Source: an uncultured Pelagibacteraceae bacterium (GTDB lineage: Bacteria; Pseudomonadota; Alphaproteobacteria; Pelagibacterales; Pelagibacteraceae). Taken from it: a stretch of DNA of 64,000 bases. The stretch is taken from positions 36,282 through 100,281 of the forward strand of contig CACKVD010000002.1 of NCBI GenBank assembly GCA_902603555.1. The letters run 5' to 3'. The notes under the pieces are model-generated. The model saw only the letters and a list, made by a program, of their open reading frames with translations. It searched no databases and was not told where the DNA came from. Positions within the stretch are counted from its first letter, which is position 1, and every line of letters begins with the position of its first letter. Positions 1 to 8,037 of this stretch are shown one piece after another. Made by a program: the position numbers and the translations under genes.

Positions 1-255
1 ATAGTTCCCATAAGTCCATTTAGACCAAGAAGATGGAAAGGAAAGATTGTAAACGACAATTCTAAAATAAATATTGTAAATTTAAATCCGCTAAAAAGAC
101 CAATAAGTGCAGTAGCCGATAATTTAGAGGTAAGAAATGCAAAGAATATTATTATTAAGTCAAATAAAAAGATTAAATTTAATTTATTATATGATCAAAA
201 TAGAAGCTTACAAAAAAAAATTAAGATTGAGCAATTAAGAAAAGAAACAAATTAA
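1..255 (+). CDS. nadK: NAD kinase, C-terminal part
   Basis: The open frame enters from the left edge and ends at TAA, giving about 84 residues without a start. The segment carries the NAD kinase C-terminal signature SAVADNLEVRNA, followed by the usual end with LLYDQNRSL and an EQLRKE tail. NAD kinase phosphorylates NAD to NADP with ATP or polyphosphate in the cytosol. The catalytic GGDG region lies outside the window, so activity cannot be judged. It converges on the FAH-type gene with only two bases between the stop codons and no terminator hairpin between them. Confidence 0.85.
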   Translation: MVPISPFRPRRWKGKIVNDNSKINIVNLNPLKRPISAVADNLEVRNAKNIIIKSNKKIKFNLLYDQNRSLQKKIKIEQLRKETN

Positions 256-257
256 TT

Positions 258-1031
258 TTATTTAATAATGGTCTTTACAGTTCCTAACTTTTCTATTTTT
301 CCCGTGTAAAGACCTTTACCTTTAATTGGAACAACTCCAACAGATGAACCCGTAAAAACCCAAAAATCTTTATTCAAGTTTATTTTATCTTTTTTGACTT
401 TATTTAATACAAATCTTAATGAATTTAATGGATTTATATAAACAGTGCTTGTATTGCCATCTACACTCTGATTAATTTTTTTGTTAGCAATATTCGTTTT
501 TAAATTGCTAATTTTTATTTTCTTATATTTTTTTATAGATCCTACGAGAAATTTTACATTAGCTCCAAAATCACTACATAAATCACCAAAAGAAGTAATT
601 CCTTTTTTTCTTTGTCTGTAACCAACTACTTCGATACATGGTGCCATGTGAGAAATAAAGTTAGATATATTTTTTACTGTTATTGAACCTTTTGATGAAA
701 AAAAAGATTTTTTTATTTTATAACAGACTTCAAGTTCGATACCTAAAGTTGATTTATTTATTTTTACTTTTTTTCCACTTTTCAAAAAATTTCTTTTATA
801 TACAGAAGCATAAAATGGTTCTTTTTCTTTAAATTTTTTAATTAAAGGAATACCAGTACCAGCAGCCTTAAAGCCAATTACTGGATGTTTTATTTTACTT
901 TCACATAAGACTCTTAATTTTTGTGCCTCTTTGAGTTTTTTTGTAAATTTAGATGGGATCGGTGCAATTATTTTATTTTTAAGAAAAGCATTTACAAGTT
1001 TATCAGATGTTTTTTCTAGTAAAGATTTCAT
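258..1031 (-). CDS. FAH-superfamily 2-keto-4-pentenoate hydratase-like protein
   Basis: This 257-residue protein has the size and layout of the MhpD-type hydratase/decarboxylase branch of the fumarylacetoacetase superfamily. The family's acidic metal-binding segment is visible as GIELEV (about 97-102), and DLCSDFGANVKFLVG (about 150-164) matches the conserved stretch ending in FVLG in relatives. These enzymes hydrate or decarboxylate 2-keto-dienoates with a divalent metal, but no aromatic meta-cleavage genes lie nearby, so the substrate is unknown. It is the last gene of the minus-strand run from the GMC oxidoreductase, 4 bases after the M23 peptidase. The lysine-rich N-terminus is typical of AT-driven composition here. 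Confidence 0.75.
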   Translation of the reverse strand: MKSLLEKTSDKLVNAFLKNKIIAPIPSKFTKKLKEAQKLRVLCESKIKHPVIGFKAAGTGIPLIKKFKEKEPFYASVYKRNFLKSGKKVKINKSTLGIELEVCYKIKKSFFSSKGSITVKNISNFISHMAPCIEVVGYRQRKKGITSFGDLCSDFGANVKFLVGSIKKYKKIKISNLKTNIANKKINQSVDGNTSTVYINPLNSLRFVLNKVKKDKINLNKDFWVFTGSSVGVVPIKGKGLYTGKIEKLGTVKTIIK

Positions 1032-1035
1032 TATG

Positions 1036-1839
1036 TTAATCTATAACGGACATTGGATCGAGTCTAGTTTGAAACCAATTTACTCTAAAATCTAAATGAG
1101 GTCCTGTAGATCTTCCCGTAGAACCAACTGTCCCAATAATATCTCCTTGATTGATTTTGTCACCAACTGAGACTAAGACAGTTTCTAGGTGTGAATATAT
1201 TGTTGAAATGCCATGTCCATGATCCATAATTATTGTCCCACCAGTGTAATAAAGATCGTCCTCTGCCATAGTTACAGTTCCTGAACCTGAAGATTTAATC
1301 ATCGTACCTTTTTTTGCAGCAATATCTATTCCATAATGAGGCCATCTAGGTTTTCCATTTAAAATTCTTTGGCTTCCATATACTCCACTTATAATTCCCT
1401 CAACAGGCATTATAAATTTATCTTTAAAAAAAGATAAATCAGAATTGATTGCTCTCGCTTCTCCAATTTTATTATTTTCTTCTTTAATCCTTTTATATAC
1501 AGATTCTGGTGGTGTAACCTTACTTTCCTCTAAGCCATCTATTCTTTGTATATTGTATTTTCTTTTTAAAACTTTCTTAATTATTTTTTCTTTTTTTCCG
1601 TTTTTTATTTCAATTATTGTTAAGTCAAATTTTCTATCTCTATCAATTCCAAAGACAAAATATCCATCCTTTGATACTTTAACTTCTTTTTTACCAATTA
1701 TAATTTGAGCCGCTGGATCAGTTAATCCAACAATAAAATGACCTTGTAAAAATTTACCTTTAAATTCTACTGCATTAATTTGTGTTGGAACAAAAATAAT
1801 TAAAATTAAAAATAATTTATTTATTATTTTGCAGTCCAT
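1036..1839 (-). CDS. Secreted M23 family (LytM-type) metallopeptidase
   Basis: A 267-residue protein with a hydrophobic N-terminus resembling a signal peptide (residues 5-23), a beta-rich middle and a C-terminal M23 domain. HYGID gives zinc ligands His168 and Asp172, YSHL gives His217, and the last motif is GPHLDFRV. M23 enzymes usually have HxH at that place; here it is HLD, so the second histidine ligand is Asp250. As I recall, HLD also occurs in other proteobacterial M23 proteins, so this need not mean inactivation. The probable role is peptidoglycan endopeptidase, or a LytM-type activator, in the periplasm. The start overlaps the end of the upstream SDR gene by 16 bases, implying translational coupling. 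Confidence 0.85.
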   Translation of the reverse strand: MDCKIINKLFLILIIFVPTQINAVEFKGKFLQGHFIVGLTDPAAQIIIGKKEVKVSKDGYFVFGIDRDRKFDLTIIEIKNGKKEKIIKKVLKRKYNIQRIDGLEESKVTPPESVYKRIKEENNKIGEARAINSDLSFFKDKFIMPVEGIISGVYGSQRILNGKPRWPHYGIDIAAKKGTMIKSSGSGTVTMAEDDLYYTGGTIIMDHGHGISTIYSHLETVLVSVGDKINQGDIIGTVGSTGRSTGPHLDFRVNWFQTRLDPMSVID

Positions 1840-2591
1840 CCACCATCAACCAGTAATGAGGTTCCTGTAATCATAGATGCAGCATCTGATGATAAAAAAA
1901 CAGCTGCTGTAGCAACATCTGACAGTTCTGCAAATCTTCCAAGTGGAATATTTCCTAAAACTTCTTTTTTAAATTTTTTACTTTTTAAAAATTTACTAGT
2001 CATTGGAGTTACTACAAATGTTGGGCATACTGTATTTACTCTTATATTATATTTTGCAAGATCAATAGACATGCCCTTTGTAAGTCCCTCTAACCCAAAT
2101 TTTGTCATATTGTATACACTCCTTATTGGTCCACCAACGTGTCCCATTTGGGATGACATATTAACAATAGAACCACCAATTTTTTTTCTATTTTTAAGCT
2201 TTATCATTTTTAAGGCACATAGCTGCGCTAGATTAAAAGTTGCCATAGTATTAATTTTTACAAGATATTCCATATCTTTGGTTTTAACTTTTGTGAAATG
2301 CTCTGGGATGTTATTTCCAGCATTATTGATTAAGATGTCTATTTTAGATTGTTTATTTATAATTTCTTTAATTTTAATATAATTTGTGATGTCGCAAACG
2401 TAGGATTTACTTTTTGATTTAAATTTTTTTATCTTGCTAGAAACCTCATCCAAATCTTTTTTAGTTCTACTAATTATGATTAGATTTGCTCCAGCCTCTG
2501 CCAAAGCTATTGCACACGCTCTTCCAAGACCTTTTCCAGCACCTGTAATTACAGCAGTTTTATTTTTAAGATTATATTTTTTTAAGAACAT
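1824..2591 (-). CDS. SDR family NAD(P)-dependent oxidoreductase
   Basis: A 255-residue classical short-chain dehydrogenase/reductase. It has the nucleotide-binding glycine motif GAGKGLGRA (about 17-25), the NNAGN segment, an SSQMG serine region, the catalytic YNMTK (about 160) and the late DGG motif with GTSLLVDGGW. Such enzymes oxidise alcohols or reduce ketones with NAD(P); the substrate is not predictable from sequence alone. Its start shares one base with the end of the terC-like gene, and its own end overlaps the M23 gene. Placement downstream of a GMC oxidoreductase suggests, but does not prove, work on alcohol or sugar-acid substrates. Confidence 0.85.
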   Translation of the reverse strand: MFLKKYNLKNKTAVITGAGKGLGRACAIALAEAGANLIIISRTKKDLDEVSSKIKKFKSKSKSYVCDITNYIKIKEIINKQSKIDILINNAGNNIPEHFTKVKTKDMEYLVKINTMATFNLAQLCALKMIKLKNRKKIGGSIVNMSSQMGHVGGPIRSVYNMTKFGLEGLTKGMSIDLAKYNIRVNTVCPTFVVTPMTSKFLKSKKFKKEVLGNIPLGRFAELSDVATAAVFLSSDAASMITGTSLLVDGGWTAK

Positions 2592-3184
2592 TATAAAAAT
2601 AATATTTTAATATCTGTATAAATCAACTCAATAGCAACAAGAAGTATTGCTAATAAACCAGCCCAAGCAATCCATTTATATTTTTTAATCCAATTAGATA
2701 TTAATGTTGCTGCTGTAGCCATTAAAATTATTGACAAAATAAGACCAAAAACTAACAAACCATAATGGTCTCCTGCTGCACCAGCAACACCTAAAACATT
2801 ATCTAAACTCATTGTAAAATCTGCCAATAAAATTGTCCAAATAGCTTTTAAAAAACTTGAATTATCAACTTTAATGTTGTCTTCGTGATCAGCACCTTTA
2901 ATGACATCTGTATAAAGTTTATAGACTATATAAAGAAGAAGTAATCCACCTACTAATCTTAAACCTGTAATTTGTAATAAGTATGCTGTTAATAAAGTTA
3001 AAATTATTCTTAATATTACTGCTCCACCAATACCCCAAAAAATAATTTTTTTTCTTTGTTCTAAAGGAAACTTAGATGCAACCATTCCAATAATAATTGC
3101 ATTATCACCAGCTAAAACAAGATCGATTAAAATTATTTGACTTAATATAGTTAATTTTTCAGGGGTGAATAATTCAGCAAACAT
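2591..3184 (-). CDS. TerC/YjbE family integral membrane protein
   Basis: A 197-residue membrane protein with about six to seven hydrophobic helices. The two family signatures with paired acidic residues are present: DLVLAGDNAIII near the N-terminus and DFTMSLDNVLGVAG near residue 120. TerC-family proteins are linked to metal handling, with recent work on relatives pointing to manganese export or metalation of secreted enzymes; the older tellurium-resistance name is misleading. The gene overlaps its neighbours on both sides by one base, so it is translated as part of the GMC-SDR operon. Whether it serves that pathway or is a hitchhiker is unclear. Confidence 0.85.
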   Translation of the reverse strand: MFAELFTPEKLTILSQIILIDLVLAGDNAIIIGMVASKFPLEQRKKIIFWGIGGAVILRIILTLLTAYLLQITGLRLVGGLLLLYIVYKLYTDVIKGADHEDNIKVDNSSFLKAIWTILLADFTMSLDNVLGVAGAAGDHYGLLVFGLILSIILMATAATLISNWIKKYKWIAWAGLLAILLVAIELIYTDIKILFL

Positions 3185-4779
3185 TAGTTTCCTAGTATCA
3201 TATCAGCACCTTTTTCTGCAATCATTATCGTAGGAGCATTAGTATTACCTGATGTGATATTAGGCATTATAGATGCATCTATAATTCTTAAATTTTGTAT
3301 CCCATGGACTTTCAATTCATCATTTACAACTGAATTTTCATCATTTCCCATTTTACATGTACCTACTGGATGAAAAATAGTTTGGGTAAATTTACTCCCT
3401 TCTTGAACGAGTTCTTCATCAGATTGAAATTGAGAACCTGGTCTAAGTTCTTCAGGATGAAATTTTTGAAATGTTTCACTTTTAAAAACAATATCTCTTA
3501 CTAGTCTTAATCCATCAGCAGCAACTTTTCTATCATCTTGAGTAGATAAATAATTCATTTTAATTTTTGGTTTTTCTCTACTGTCACTACTTACAATATT
3601 AATCTCTCCACGACTTGTTGGCCTAATATTTGCTACAGTAGGTGTGAAGGCATGAAAATCATGAAGTGCAGCACCACCTAATTTATCTGTACTTATTGGT
3701 TGGACGTGAAATTGTAAGTTAGGAGTCTCTCTTGATGAGTCACTTTTAGCAAATAAACAAAGTTGACTTGCACCCATTGTCATAGGACCAGATCTATTAA
3801 ATATAAACTCTAAACCAATTAATAAATTTCCAAATAAGCTATTAATTTTTTTATTTAAAGACTTGATATTCTTAATCTTGTAAACTGGCCTAAACATTAA
3901 ATGATCTTGTAAATTTTTACCTACACCATTTAACTCCTTTACTACTTTAATGCCCAAATTTGTTAGCTTGTTTCCACATCCAATTCCAGAGGTCTGCAAT
4001 ATTTGTGTAGATCCAATAGAACCGGCACTCAATAGAATTTCTCTATTTGCTTGAATTGTGAATAATTGATTATCTTTCCAAAATGATACACTAACAGCTT
4101 TGGTTCCTTGGAAATTAATTTTTTGTACATGACAATTAGTTTCAATTTTCAAATTTTTTCTTTTTTTTACTGGATTTAAATATCCAACTGCAGCACTACA
4201 TCTTAAACCATTTTTTTCAGTTACTTGGAAATAACCACATCCAAAATTATCTCCTTTATTAAAATCATCTACCTTGGGAATTCCTTTTTCTTCAGCAGCA
4301 TCCATAAATTTTTCTAATAAATCTAATTTTATTCTTGGATCAGAAACTGATAATGGCCCATCGCTACCATGAAATTCATTTTTACCTCTTTCTTGATTTT
4401 CTGATTTAATAAAGTACGGCAAAACATCTTTCCACCCCCAACCTTTATTTCCTAGTTGTCTCCAGATATTATAATCTTGTTCTTGTCCCCTTATATACAA
4501 CAGTCCATTAATTGATGAACTCCCACCTAAAGTTTTCCCTCTAGGATATGGAATGGATCTATTAGCCATAGTTTCATCGGGCTCAGTATTATAACACCAA
4601 TCAACTTTTGGGTTATGCATAGTTTTATAATAACCAACTGGAATATGAATCCATGGATTATTATCTTTGCCGCCTGCTTCGATTAAAAGAATTTTGTTTT
4701 GTGGATTTTCTGAAAGTCTATTGGCTAAAACACACCCAGCTGATCCGGCACCAATAATTATAAAATCAAATTTTTCCAT
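3184..4779 (-). CDS. GMC family FAD-dependent oxidoreductase (choline dehydrogenase-like)
   Basis: A 531-residue GMC flavoprotein. The FAD dinucleotide-binding motif GAGSAGCVLANRL lies at residues 10-22, the GMC signature around PRGKTLGGSSSINGL near residue 80, and the active-site region HPVGTCKMG followed by NTNAPTIMIAEKGADMI near the C-terminus, supplying the His/Asn pair. Length matches BetA-like alcohol dehydrogenases. Family members oxidise choline, other alcohols or PEG-like compounds to aldehydes. No betaine-aldehyde dehydrogenase is adjacent, so choline is not assured. It is the first gene of a five-gene minus-strand operon and is divergent from the TRAP transporter across a 122-base spacer, so both may respond to the same substrate. 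Confidence 0.88.
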   Translation of the reverse strand: MEKFDFIIIGAGSAGCVLANRLSENPQNKILLIEAGGKDNNPWIHIPVGYYKTMHNPKVDWCYNTEPDETMANRSIPYPRGKTLGGSSSINGLLYIRGQEQDYNIWRQLGNKGWGWKDVLPYFIKSENQERGKNEFHGSDGPLSVSDPRIKLDLLEKFMDAAEEKGIPKVDDFNKGDNFGCGYFQVTEKNGLRCSAAVGYLNPVKKRKNLKIETNCHVQKINFQGTKAVSVSFWKDNQLFTIQANREILLSAGSIGSTQILQTSGIGCGNKLTNLGIKVVKELNGVGKNLQDHLMFRPVYKIKNIKSLNKKINSLFGNLLIGLEFIFNRSGPMTMGASQLCLFAKSDSSRETPNLQFHVQPISTDKLGGAALHDFHAFTPTVANIRPTSRGEINIVSSDSREKPKIKMNYLSTQDDRKVAADGLRLVRDIVFKSETFQKFHPEELRPGSQFQSDEELVQEGSKFTQTIFHPVGTCKMGNDENSVVNDELKVHGIQNLRIIDASIMPNITSGNTNAPTIMIAEKGADMILGN

Positions 4780-4834
4780 TTCTAGTTGAATAGTAGTTTT
4801 TATTTTTTATTATTTATACGCAATATTAATCAAT

Positions 4835-4848
4835 TGTCACTTGTGTCA
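4835..4848. promoter_or_regulatory. Palindromic operator candidate between GMC and TRAP genes
   Basis: The sequence TGTCACTTGTGTCA reads as two facing half-sites of the form TGnCAC around a central TT, five of six positions in each arm pairing. It sits near the middle of the 122-base divergent spacer, where a shared regulator of the GMC operon and the TRAP genes would bind. No regulator gene is adjacent. The match is short and could be chance in such a sequence. Confidence 0.3.
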
Positions 4849-4901
4849 GCTATATTTTTCTGATTGTATGCGTCCTTTATAATTAACAAGAGGAAAAAAT
4901 A

Positions 4902-5996
4902 ATGAAAAAAATCATTTCAATGTTATTTGCGACTATTTTAGTCCTTGGATTTACATCAAGTGCTAATGCAGCAAAAACACTTAAATGTCAGACTGTTCTA
5001 AACACTAAAGCTGATGAAGTGAAAATGTTAAAGGACTTTACTGACACAGTAACTGAGTTAACGAGTGGATCGTTAAAGTTTGAAATACTACCTGCAGGAG
5101 CTGTTGTTGGAGTTAAAGAGACTCTAGACGCAGTAGACAAGGGATTGATCGATTGTGGTTTCGCATGGACACACTATTGGTCAGGTGATCACCCTGCTGC
5201 TATGTTATTTGGTTCGCCAGTAGCTGGTGGTGGTGTTGGTATTGACAACTTGGCTTTCTTATCTTGGTTCCAATATGGTGGTGGTAAAGAATTATACGAC
5301 CAACTTTGGAAAGAAATGGGAAGAGACATTAAAGGATTTATGCTTCAACCAGTTGGACCAGAAGCTTTAGGTTGGTTTCCAAAACCAATTAAAGATATGG
5401 CTGACTTTAGAAAATATAAGTTCAGAACTCCTCCAGGAATTCCAGGACAAACTTATAAAGACATCGGTATAGCATCTGTTGCTATGGGTGGTGGAGATAT
5501 TCTACCAGCTTTAGAAGCAGGAACTATCGATGCTGCTGAGTGGTGTTGTCCGAAGCCAGATATGGTTTTTGGTTTCCAAAAAGTGTTAAAGCATTATTAC
5601 CTACAAGGATTACACCAAGTAGTGGTAAATGCTGACTTTTATATTACTGGAAAAACTTATAAAGCAATGAGTGCTCATGAGAAGAAGTCTCTTGAAGTTG
5701 CTGCTAATGCTTCATTAGCAAAATCTTTAAGCTACAGAATCTATGAAAACGGAAAAGCTTTACAACAGTTAACTACTAAGCATGGAGTAAAATTAGAAGA
5801 CACTCCATCTGACTACTTCGTAGAATATATGGCTGCAGCAAAAGCAACTTTAAACAAAAATGCTGAGAAAAATGCATTTTTCAAAAAAGTATATGACTCT
5901 ATGAAAGAGTTTGCTGATGTTGCCGTTCCTTTCTGGAGTGGTGCTCAAATGTCTAATGCGAAGCTAGGAATGGCTCACGCAGCAACATTAAAGTAA
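4902..5996 (+). CDS. dctP: TRAP transporter solute-binding protein (DctP family)
   Basis: A 364-residue periplasmic binding protein with a clear signal peptide ending in SSANA-AK (about residue 23). The mature part has the DctP-family order: early ILPAG, the MADFRKYKFRTPPG segment containing the conserved arginine that grips a carboxylate, and GTIDAAEWCCP, whose Glu/Trp region resembles cation-assisted 2-oxoacid binders such as TakP. It captures an organic acid for the two permeases downstream; the ligand is not known, and 2-oxo or hydroxy acids are plausible. AAGAGG just before the ATG is a good ribosome site. Codon use looks richer and more regular than in neighbours, fitting high expression. 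A terminator follows the gene. Confidence 0.9.
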   Translation: MKKIISMLFATILVLGFTSSANAAKTLKCQTVLNTKADEVKMLKDFTDTVTELTSGSLKFEILPAGAVVGVKETLDAVDKGLIDCGFAWTHYWSGDHPAAMLFGSPVAGGGVGIDNLAFLSWFQYGGGKELYDQLWKEMGRDIKGFMLQPVGPEALGWFPKPIKDMADFRKYKFRTPPGIPGQTYKDIGIASVAMGGGDILPALEAGTIDAAEWCCPKPDMVFGFQKVLKHYYLQGLHQVVVNADFYITGKTYKAMSAHEKKSLEVAANASLAKSLSYRIYENGKALQQLTTKHGVKLEDTPSDYFVEYMAAAKATLNKNAEKNAFFKKVYDSMKEFADVAVPFWSGAQMSNAKLGMAHAATLK

Positions 5997-6017
5997 TCAG
6001 TAATTAATCTAAATTTG

Positions 6018-6054
6018 TTAGAGCGGACTTTTATAGTCCGCTCTAATTTTTTTT
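6018..6054 (+). terminator. Intrinsic terminator/attenuator after dctP
   Basis: A perfect 12-base inverted repeat, TTAGAGCGGACT and AGTCCGCTCTAA, encloses a 5-base loop and runs straight into eight T residues. It is unusually GC-rich for this DNA. It lies between the binding-protein gene and the permease genes of the same strand, where partial termination and 3'-end protection would raise binding-protein mRNA relative to permease mRNA. Confidence 0.9.
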
Positions 6055-6066
6055 AATCAGAATTTT

Positions 6067-6681
6067 ATGGCAGAAGAACCATCAAAGTTAGATATATCAG
6101 ATGAAATGATCGCTGAAAGGCGAGGTGGTTCAGGTAGAATGCCAGATGACATGCCATTATGGATGGCAAAATCAATTGTTAATATAGACAAATTTAGCAA
6201 ATGGGTTGGTAATGTAGTTTGCTGGATATTAATGCCTTTAATATTTGCAATGACCTACGAAGTGTTAGCAAGAAAATTGTTTCATTCACCAACTATATGG
6301 GCCTACGACATAAGTCGATTTTTATATGGAGCATTATTTATGTTAGGAGCAGGCTATGCTCTTTCGAGAGGTGTTCACATAAGAGCAGACTTTTTATACA
6401 GAAATTTTAAAACTAAAAATCAAGGGCTTATAGATTTTTGGCTTTATTTAATATTTTATTTTCCCGGTTTAATAGTTTTTCTTTATATGACTATTGGCTA
6501 TGTGGGCGAGTCTATACAAAGAGGTGAGAGGGGCATGGATACAACATGGATGCCCTATATGTGGCCTATAAAAACCTGTTTATTAATTGGAATTATTTTC
6601 TTACTTATTCAGGGAATTTCAGAATTACTTAAAAGTTATTGGGCTGCAAAAAAAGGTCAGTGGCCAGGAGAGTCTAAATGA
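6067..6681 (+). CDS. dctQ: TRAP transporter small permease subunit (DctQ family)
   Basis: A 204-residue protein with a soluble N-terminal 35 residues followed by four hydrophobic helices, the standard DctQ layout. YEVLARKLFHSPTIWAYDISRFLYG matches the conserved DctQ stretch with the arginine and tryptophan between helices 1 and 2, and GYALSRGVHIRADFLY follows. DctQ pairs with DctM in the inner membrane to form the sodium-driven TRAP channel served by DctP. Its end overlaps dctM by four bases (ATGA). It begins 13 bases after the terminator, so it is transcribed by read-through or from a weak promoter near the hairpin. Confidence 0.88.
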   Translation: MAEEPSKLDISDEMIAERRGGSGRMPDDMPLWMAKSIVNIDKFSKWVGNVVCWILMPLIFAMTYEVLARKLFHSPTIWAYDISRFLYGALFMLGAGYALSRGVHIRADFLYRNFKTKNQGLIDFWLYLIFYFPGLIVFLYMTIGYVGESIQRGERGMDTTWMPYMWPIKTCLLIGIIFLLIQGISELLKSYWAAKKGQWPGESK

Positions 6682-8012
6682 TTGCAGAATTTATGGATCC
6701 AGCAATTTTAGGATTTATCCTCGTTGGAGTAATGCTTTTTGCAATATTTGTTGGTTTTCCAATTTCGTTTACTTTAATTTTTTTAGGTTTTGTATTTGGC
6801 TACTTGGGATTCGGAAAATTAGTTTTCTATTTAATGACCCTCCAATTTTCTATGGTAATGACCGAACAGACTTTAGCCGCTGTTCCACTTTTTGTCTTTA
6901 TGGGAATAATGATGGAACAGGCTGGATTAATGGAAAGATTATTTTCTGCCTTTCAATTAATGTTAGCTAAAGTAAAAGGCTCTTTATATTATGCAGTTTT
7001 ATTTGTTTCAGTAATATTTGCAGCCGCTACAGGAATTGTTGGTGCCTCAGTTACAATTTTAGGAATTATGGCAGCAAAATCCATGAATAGATCAGGATAC
7101 GACGTCAGACTTGCAGCAGGGACAATCACTGCCGGTGGAACTTTAGGTATTTTAATACCTCCAAGCATCATGCTTGTTGTCATGGGCCCAATCATGGAAA
7201 TACCTGTGATTGATTTATTTGCGGCAGCTATTTTTCCTGGAATTTTACTTGCAACTTTATATGCGGCATACACCACTATCAGATGTATGATTAATCCAAA
7301 GCTTGGACCCGTTTTACCTGAAGACATGAGAGCTGCTAGCATGAAAGAAGTGTGGGTTGAGTTCTTTCTTGGGTTAGTTCCACCAGCAGCATTAGTATTT
7401 GCTGCTTTAGGAAGTATTTTGTTTGGATTCGCCACTCCAACAGAAGCTGCAGGCTGTGGTGCTATGGGAGCATTATTACTATCTTTAGCTTATAAAAAAT
7501 TAACATTACCAAAATTACAAGAAGCTCTTGTAAAAACTTTAGAGATCACCGCTTTAATAATGGTTTTAGTTGCAGCTTCTAATTTTTTTGGAGCAGTTTT
7601 TGCAAGATTAGGAACACCAACTTTATTAACTGAATTTTTATTGGGATTAGAAATGAACAAATATTTAATTCTGGCAATGATAATGGTTATGATTTTTTTA
7701 TTAGGTTGGCCTTTGGAATGGGTTCCTATCGTGATGATAATAATTCCAATTATATTACCTTTAGTTGAAGCATTAGGATTTAATTTAACATGGTTCGCAA
7801 TTTTAGTTGCCGTAAATCTACAAACCGCCTGGCTATCTCCTCCAGTTGCACTTTCAGCATATTTTTTAAAAGGAGTGGTACCGGAATGGGATCTTAAAGA
7901 CATTTATTATGGAATGATGCAATTTATGGTTCTGCAAGTAATAGGTTTAATTCTAATTATTGTATTTCCTCAAATTGCTCTTTGGTTGCCAACTCTCTTA
8001 TATGGACAGTAG
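6678..8012 (+). CDS. dctM: TRAP transporter large permease subunit (DctM family)
   Basis: A 444-residue, strongly hydrophobic protein with about 12 transmembrane segments and two inverted-repeat halves. Recognisable DctM segments include AAVPLFVFMGIMMEQAG, GTITAGGTLGILIPPSIMLV, and TPTEAAGCGAMGALL, which mark the substrate/sodium core. It imports the ligand delivered by DctP, driven by sodium. It overlaps dctQ by four bases and is followed 25 bases later by the NCS1 permease gene, so the two transport systems probably share a transcript. Confidence 0.9.
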   Translation: MIAEFMDPAILGFILVGVMLFAIFVGFPISFTLIFLGFVFGYLGFGKLVFYLMTLQFSMVMTEQTLAAVPLFVFMGIMMEQAGLMERLFSAFQLMLAKVKGSLYYAVLFVSVIFAAATGIVGASVTILGIMAAKSMNRSGYDVRLAAGTITAGGTLGILIPPSIMLVVMGPIMEIPVIDLFAAAIFPGILLATLYAAYTTIRCMINPKLGPVLPEDMRAASMKEVWVEFFLGLVPPAALVFAALGSILFGFATPTEAAGCGAMGALLLSLAYKKLTLPKLQEALVKTLEITALIMVLVAASNFFGAVFARLGTPTLLTEFLLGLEMNKYLILAMIMVMIFLLGWPLEWVPIVMIIIPIILPLVEALGFNLTWFAILVAVNLQTAWLSPPVALSAYFLKGVVPEWDLKDIYYGMMQFMVLQVIGLILIIVFPQIALWLPTLLYGQ

Positions 8013-8037
8013 AATATTTTAGTTTTATATTGTTTAA

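Noticed and set aside
4878-4883. Perfect TATAAT before dctP as a promoter -10 box
   Set aside because: The predicted start point would fall inside or beside the AAGAGG ribosome site, and no good -35 box lies 16-18 bases upstream.
6219-6970. ORFs 6219-6410 and 6587-6970
   Set aside because: They lie in other frames over dctQ and dctM, with cysteine/phenylalanine-rich unlikely composition.
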